A stretch of DNA of 9,569 nt. Origin: an uncultured Bacteroidales bacterium (GTDB lineage Bacteria; Bacteroidota; Bacteroidia; Bacteroidales; UBA932). Position 1 is the stretch's first letter. Each line of letters starts with the position of its first letter. Where the stretch lies: NCBI GenBank assembly GCA_902461985.1, contig CABQAB010000058.1:1-9569 (forward strand). Direction: 5' to 3'. This document shows, one piece after another, positions 7,711-9,569 of this stretch. Both the position numbers and the translations under genes were made by a program. The notes under the pieces were generated by a model. That model did no database searches. It saw only the letters and a program-made list of their open reading frames with translations, and was not told the DNA's origin.

Positions 7711-9324
7711 TCAGAAATTGGCGTAGACGGGGAGGGCAGAGACGGTGGAGGAGAAGAGGAGAGCGTTGGTCTGGAGGACTATGAGGACAGCCAGGAAGAG
7801 AAGCACGAACTGGGCCGGGAGGCCGCCGCGGGAGAGGAGGCGGTCGAAGGCTGCGGGGGTCTTGTCCGGGAGGATATGGGTGATGACTGCGGCAATGAGG
7901 GCGGAGAGGGCGACGGAGACGGCTGCGAAAGTGCCTGGAAGCAGTTCCGCGGCGGGTTGTGCGGCGGAGAGTTCTGCGACAGACGAAAAGCCGGCGGCTG
8001 TCCATGTGTGGAAGATGCTGTGAAGCATGGAAATGAAAGTGGTCCAGTCGGGACTGCGGAACATGAGCCAGCCGAAAGCGACGGCATTGAAAGTAAAGAA
8101 CACACCGGCAGCCTTCTGAATGGATGACATTCCCTCGCCCGTCTTGGCGAACCAGCCTGCCGATTTGCCTGACCTGCCTGAACCCAGGGAGATGATGAAC
8201 TTATGAGCGCAGAGAAGAGACCCGTGCCATGCCCCCCAAAGCAGGAACATAGGGCCGCAGCCGTGCCAGAGTCCGCCGAGAATCATGGTAATCATGAGGT
8301 TGGCATAGGTTCGGGCCTTGCCCTTGCGATTGCCGCCGAGACTTATGTAGAGGTATTCCCTGAGCCAGGACGAGAGGCTTATGTGCCAGCGTCTCCAGAA
8401 TTCGGTGATGGTCGCGCTGTGGTATGGAAGATTGAAGTTTTCGGGAAGTCGTATGCCGAGGAAAAGCGAGATGCCGCAGGCGAGATCCGTATAGCCGGAA
8501 AAATCGCAATAGAGCTGGAAAGTATAGGCATACACCGCGAGCAGTGCCGCAGGACCGGACGCCGCCGTGGAATCAGCAAAGACAGGGTCCACAAGAAAAT
8601 GCCCCAGGACCCTTGAAATCACGCAGAATTTCAGCAGACCGGAAGATATGAGGCGTATCGCCTCCGCCCGGTCCACGGACGTAAGTCTCTGAGGTTCCTG
8701 ACGCATCCTGGCAATGAAATCCGAATTTTTCACCAAAGGCCCGAGAAACATCTTGGGAAAATAGGCAAGCAGGAAGAGTACGTCGGTAAAGGACTTCAAG
8801 ACCTCCACTTTGCCCCTTTTGCAATCCACCACATAGGCTATGGACTGGAAACAGAAAAACGAGATGCCGGCCGGTATGGCGAGCGACGCAAGAGAAACCG
8901 CGAAATTCCCCTCAAAAAGGCCGGAGAACAGTCCTGCGGCCTTGAATACTGCGAGCATAAGTACATTCACGGCCACCGCCATCCCCACCCAGAATGACGG
9001 ATGACTCCTTCTGACCGCCAGCCCCGCAGCCCAGGTAATAAATGCAAGAGCAGGCAGAAGCAGGACATAAGGACCGCTGAGCTTATAATAAAGATAGAGG
9101 GAGGCTATGATGACCACAGCCTTTTTCAGCCTGTAATTCTTCGCCGACAAAGCATAGACGATGAAAAACAGAGGCAGGAAAGTGAGCATGAAGACGCTCG
9201 GAAGCTGCAATGGAGACGCCGGATCGTATTTCAGACTATCCAGCACCACACTGAGGAAATCAGGGTCTATGACCGGCCATTCAATTCCATGAATGAAAGA
9301 ATCTATGAATCCGCTTGTCTGCAT
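7711..9324 (-). CDS. MBOAT-family membrane-bound O-acyltransferase (AlgI/DltB/PatA-like)
   Basis: Polytopic membrane acyltransferase that moves an acyl group, usually acetyl, from a cytoplasmic donor across the inner membrane for O-acylation of an exported glycan. Numbering here counts from the in-frame GTG at 9327 (538 residues). Hydrophobic segments lie about 43-60, 70-105, 112-135, 145-168, 180-200, 258-292, 342-380, 405-423, 463-485 and 503-527. The family core is clear: CDFSGYTDLACG 274-285, ENFNLPY 296-302, EFWRRWHISLSSWLREYLYI 309-328, GGNRKG 331-336, and GGLWHG 351-356 with His355 as the expected catalytic residue; His315 is also conserved. I prefer the ATG at 9324, which overlaps a preceding stop. 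The upstream gene encodes an SGNH-like partner on the same strand 24-27 bases away, so they form an operon. The glycan acted on cannot be told from the sequence. No strong terminator is seen after the stop. The region is richer in G+C than the lipoprotein gene. Confidence 0.93.
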   Translation of the reverse strand: MQTSGFIDSFIHGIEWPVIDPDFLSVVLDSLKYDPASPLQLPSVFMLTFLPLFFIVYALSAKNYRLKKAVVIIASLYLYYKLSGPYVLLLPALAFITWAAGLAVRRSHPSFWVGMAVAVNVLMLAVFKAAGLFSGLFEGNFAVSLASLAIPAGISFFCFQSIAYVVDCKRGKVEVLKSFTDVLFLLAYFPKMFLGPLVKNSDFIARMRQEPQRLTSVDRAEAIRLISSGLLKFCVISRVLGHFLVDPVFADSTAASGPAALLAVYAYTFQLYCDFSGYTDLACGISLFLGIRLPENFNLPYHSATITEFWRRWHISLSSWLREYLYISLGGNRKGKARTYANLMITMILGGLWHGCGPMFLLWGAWHGSLLCAHKFIISLGSGRSGKSAGWFAKTGEGMSSIQKAAGVFFTFNAVAFGWLMFRSPDWTTFISMLHSIFHTWTAAGFSSVAELSAAQPAAELLPGTFAAVSVALSALIAAVITHILPDKTPAAFDRLLSRGGLPAQFVLLFLAVLIVLQTNALLFSSTVSALPVYANF

Positions 9325-9354
9325 CACTGAACCTGCATTATTGAACCTGCATTA
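9322..9354 (-). repeat. 14-bp tandem duplication forming a stop/start ladder before the MBOAT gene
   Basis: On the minus strand the 14-base unit AATAATGCAGGTTC occurs twice in a row and is followed by a partial, altered copy (AGTGATGCAG). The TAA of the upstream gene (9354-9352) shares its last A with an ATG reading MQV Q and TAA (9340-9338). That TAA shares its A with a second ATG reading MQVQ and TGA (9326-9324). That TGA shares its A with the ATG of the MBOAT gene. Three successive overlapping stop/starts would keep translation coupled despite the insertion. Confidence 0.85.
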
Positions 9355-9569
9355 TTGAGAAATTGCAGCCAGACTGTCGTGGGCATGCTGGAGTTCGGCC
9401 TTAGTACGCGGTATGGAATCCACAGCTTCCAAAGGCTCCATGACAGGGCGTCCTGCCTCAAGGACCAAAGCAGACATGAACGGGAGCATCCTTGTGGCAA
9501 GGACCGCACCTCCTGCATAGGTGAAATGTGTCTGGTCAGATGCCACCCAGCCCCTCTCGGCAAATACCA
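9352..9569 (-). CDS. C-terminal end of an SGNH-hydrolase-like acyl-transfer partner protein (partial)
   Basis: The frame is open from the right edge to TAA 9354-9352 and gives 71 residues, so only the C-terminus is present. It begins VFAERGWVASDQTHFTYAGG; the D-x-x-H pair (residues 11 and 14) has the form of the block V catalytic Asp-His of SGNH/GDSL hydrolases, followed by the usual Gly-Gly and a helix. The last 35 residues form a polar tail. In many bacteria such proteins are encoded beside an MBOAT gene and act outside the membrane in glycan O-acetylation (AlgJ/AlgX- or PatB-like roles). The MBOAT gene lies directly downstream and is translationally linked. The overlapping frame on the same strand that starts with MPRGAGW is a shadow. 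Without the N-terminal Ser block the enzyme class is inferred. Confidence 0.72.
   Translation of the reverse strand, partial: VFAERGWVASDQTHFTYAGGAVLATRMLPFMSALVLEAGRPVMEPLEAVDSIPRTKAELQHAHDSLAAISQ

Noticed and set aside
7876..8616. Long plus-strand frames opposite the MBOAT gene
   Set aside because: They are antisense shadows caused by high G+C codons; the minus frame carries the complete conserved MBOAT motif set.

Overview
The window looks like a Bacteroidota, probably Bacteroidales, chromosome segment. Three things point there: BACON domains joined to BspA-type leucine-rich repeats, a lipoprotein signal followed by a Lys-Asp-Glu surface-export motif, and -7 promoter boxes of the TAnnTTTG kind. 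The genus cannot be settled from the sequence. The acyltransferase side (7.7-9.6 kb) is visibly richer in G+C than the KilA-N and BspA genes, so the middle of the window may be accessory DNA.

Layout. Bases 1-230 hold no convincing gene, only a possible 67-codon tail entering from the left edge. Bases 231-339 hold a promoter match and a short transcript ending in a strong intrinsic terminator, 41 bases ahead of a plus-strand KilA-N gene (381-1043). That gene keeps its KilA-N domain but loses the usual C-terminal part. Its last codons run through the terminator of the convergent giant gene, and the two stop codons overlap. The minus strand from 7586 to 1040 is one very large gene for a surface lipoprotein: N-terminal domain, calcium-loop-like motif, six BACON repeats and at least 44 BspA-type repeats. 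Its start is out of frame with its body because of a run of eight G. Seven would give one 2181-residue lipoprotein, so the gene is OFF as written, and this is a good candidate for on/off switching by tract slippage. A 124-bp gap with its promoter follows. Then come an MBOAT O-acyltransferase (9324-7711) and, upstream of it, the C-terminal end of an SGNH-hydrolase-like protein that leaves the window at the right.

How the genes work together. The SGNH-like protein and the MBOAT protein form a typical two-gene acyl-transfer pair: the membrane protein passes acyl groups across the membrane and the SGNH partner deals with the extracytoplasmic glycan. They are joined by a chain of three overlapping stop/start sites made by a 14-bp tandem duplication. 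The giant lipoprotein has its own promoter and terminator and is probably a separate surface adhesin or glycan-binding unit. The KilA-N gene is a lone phage/plasmid-type DNA-binding gene.

Main points for a second look: the G8 tract in the lipoprotein gene, the stop/start ladder, the perfect 32-bp palindrome inside the KilA-N coding region, and the terminated leader RNA ahead of KilA-N.
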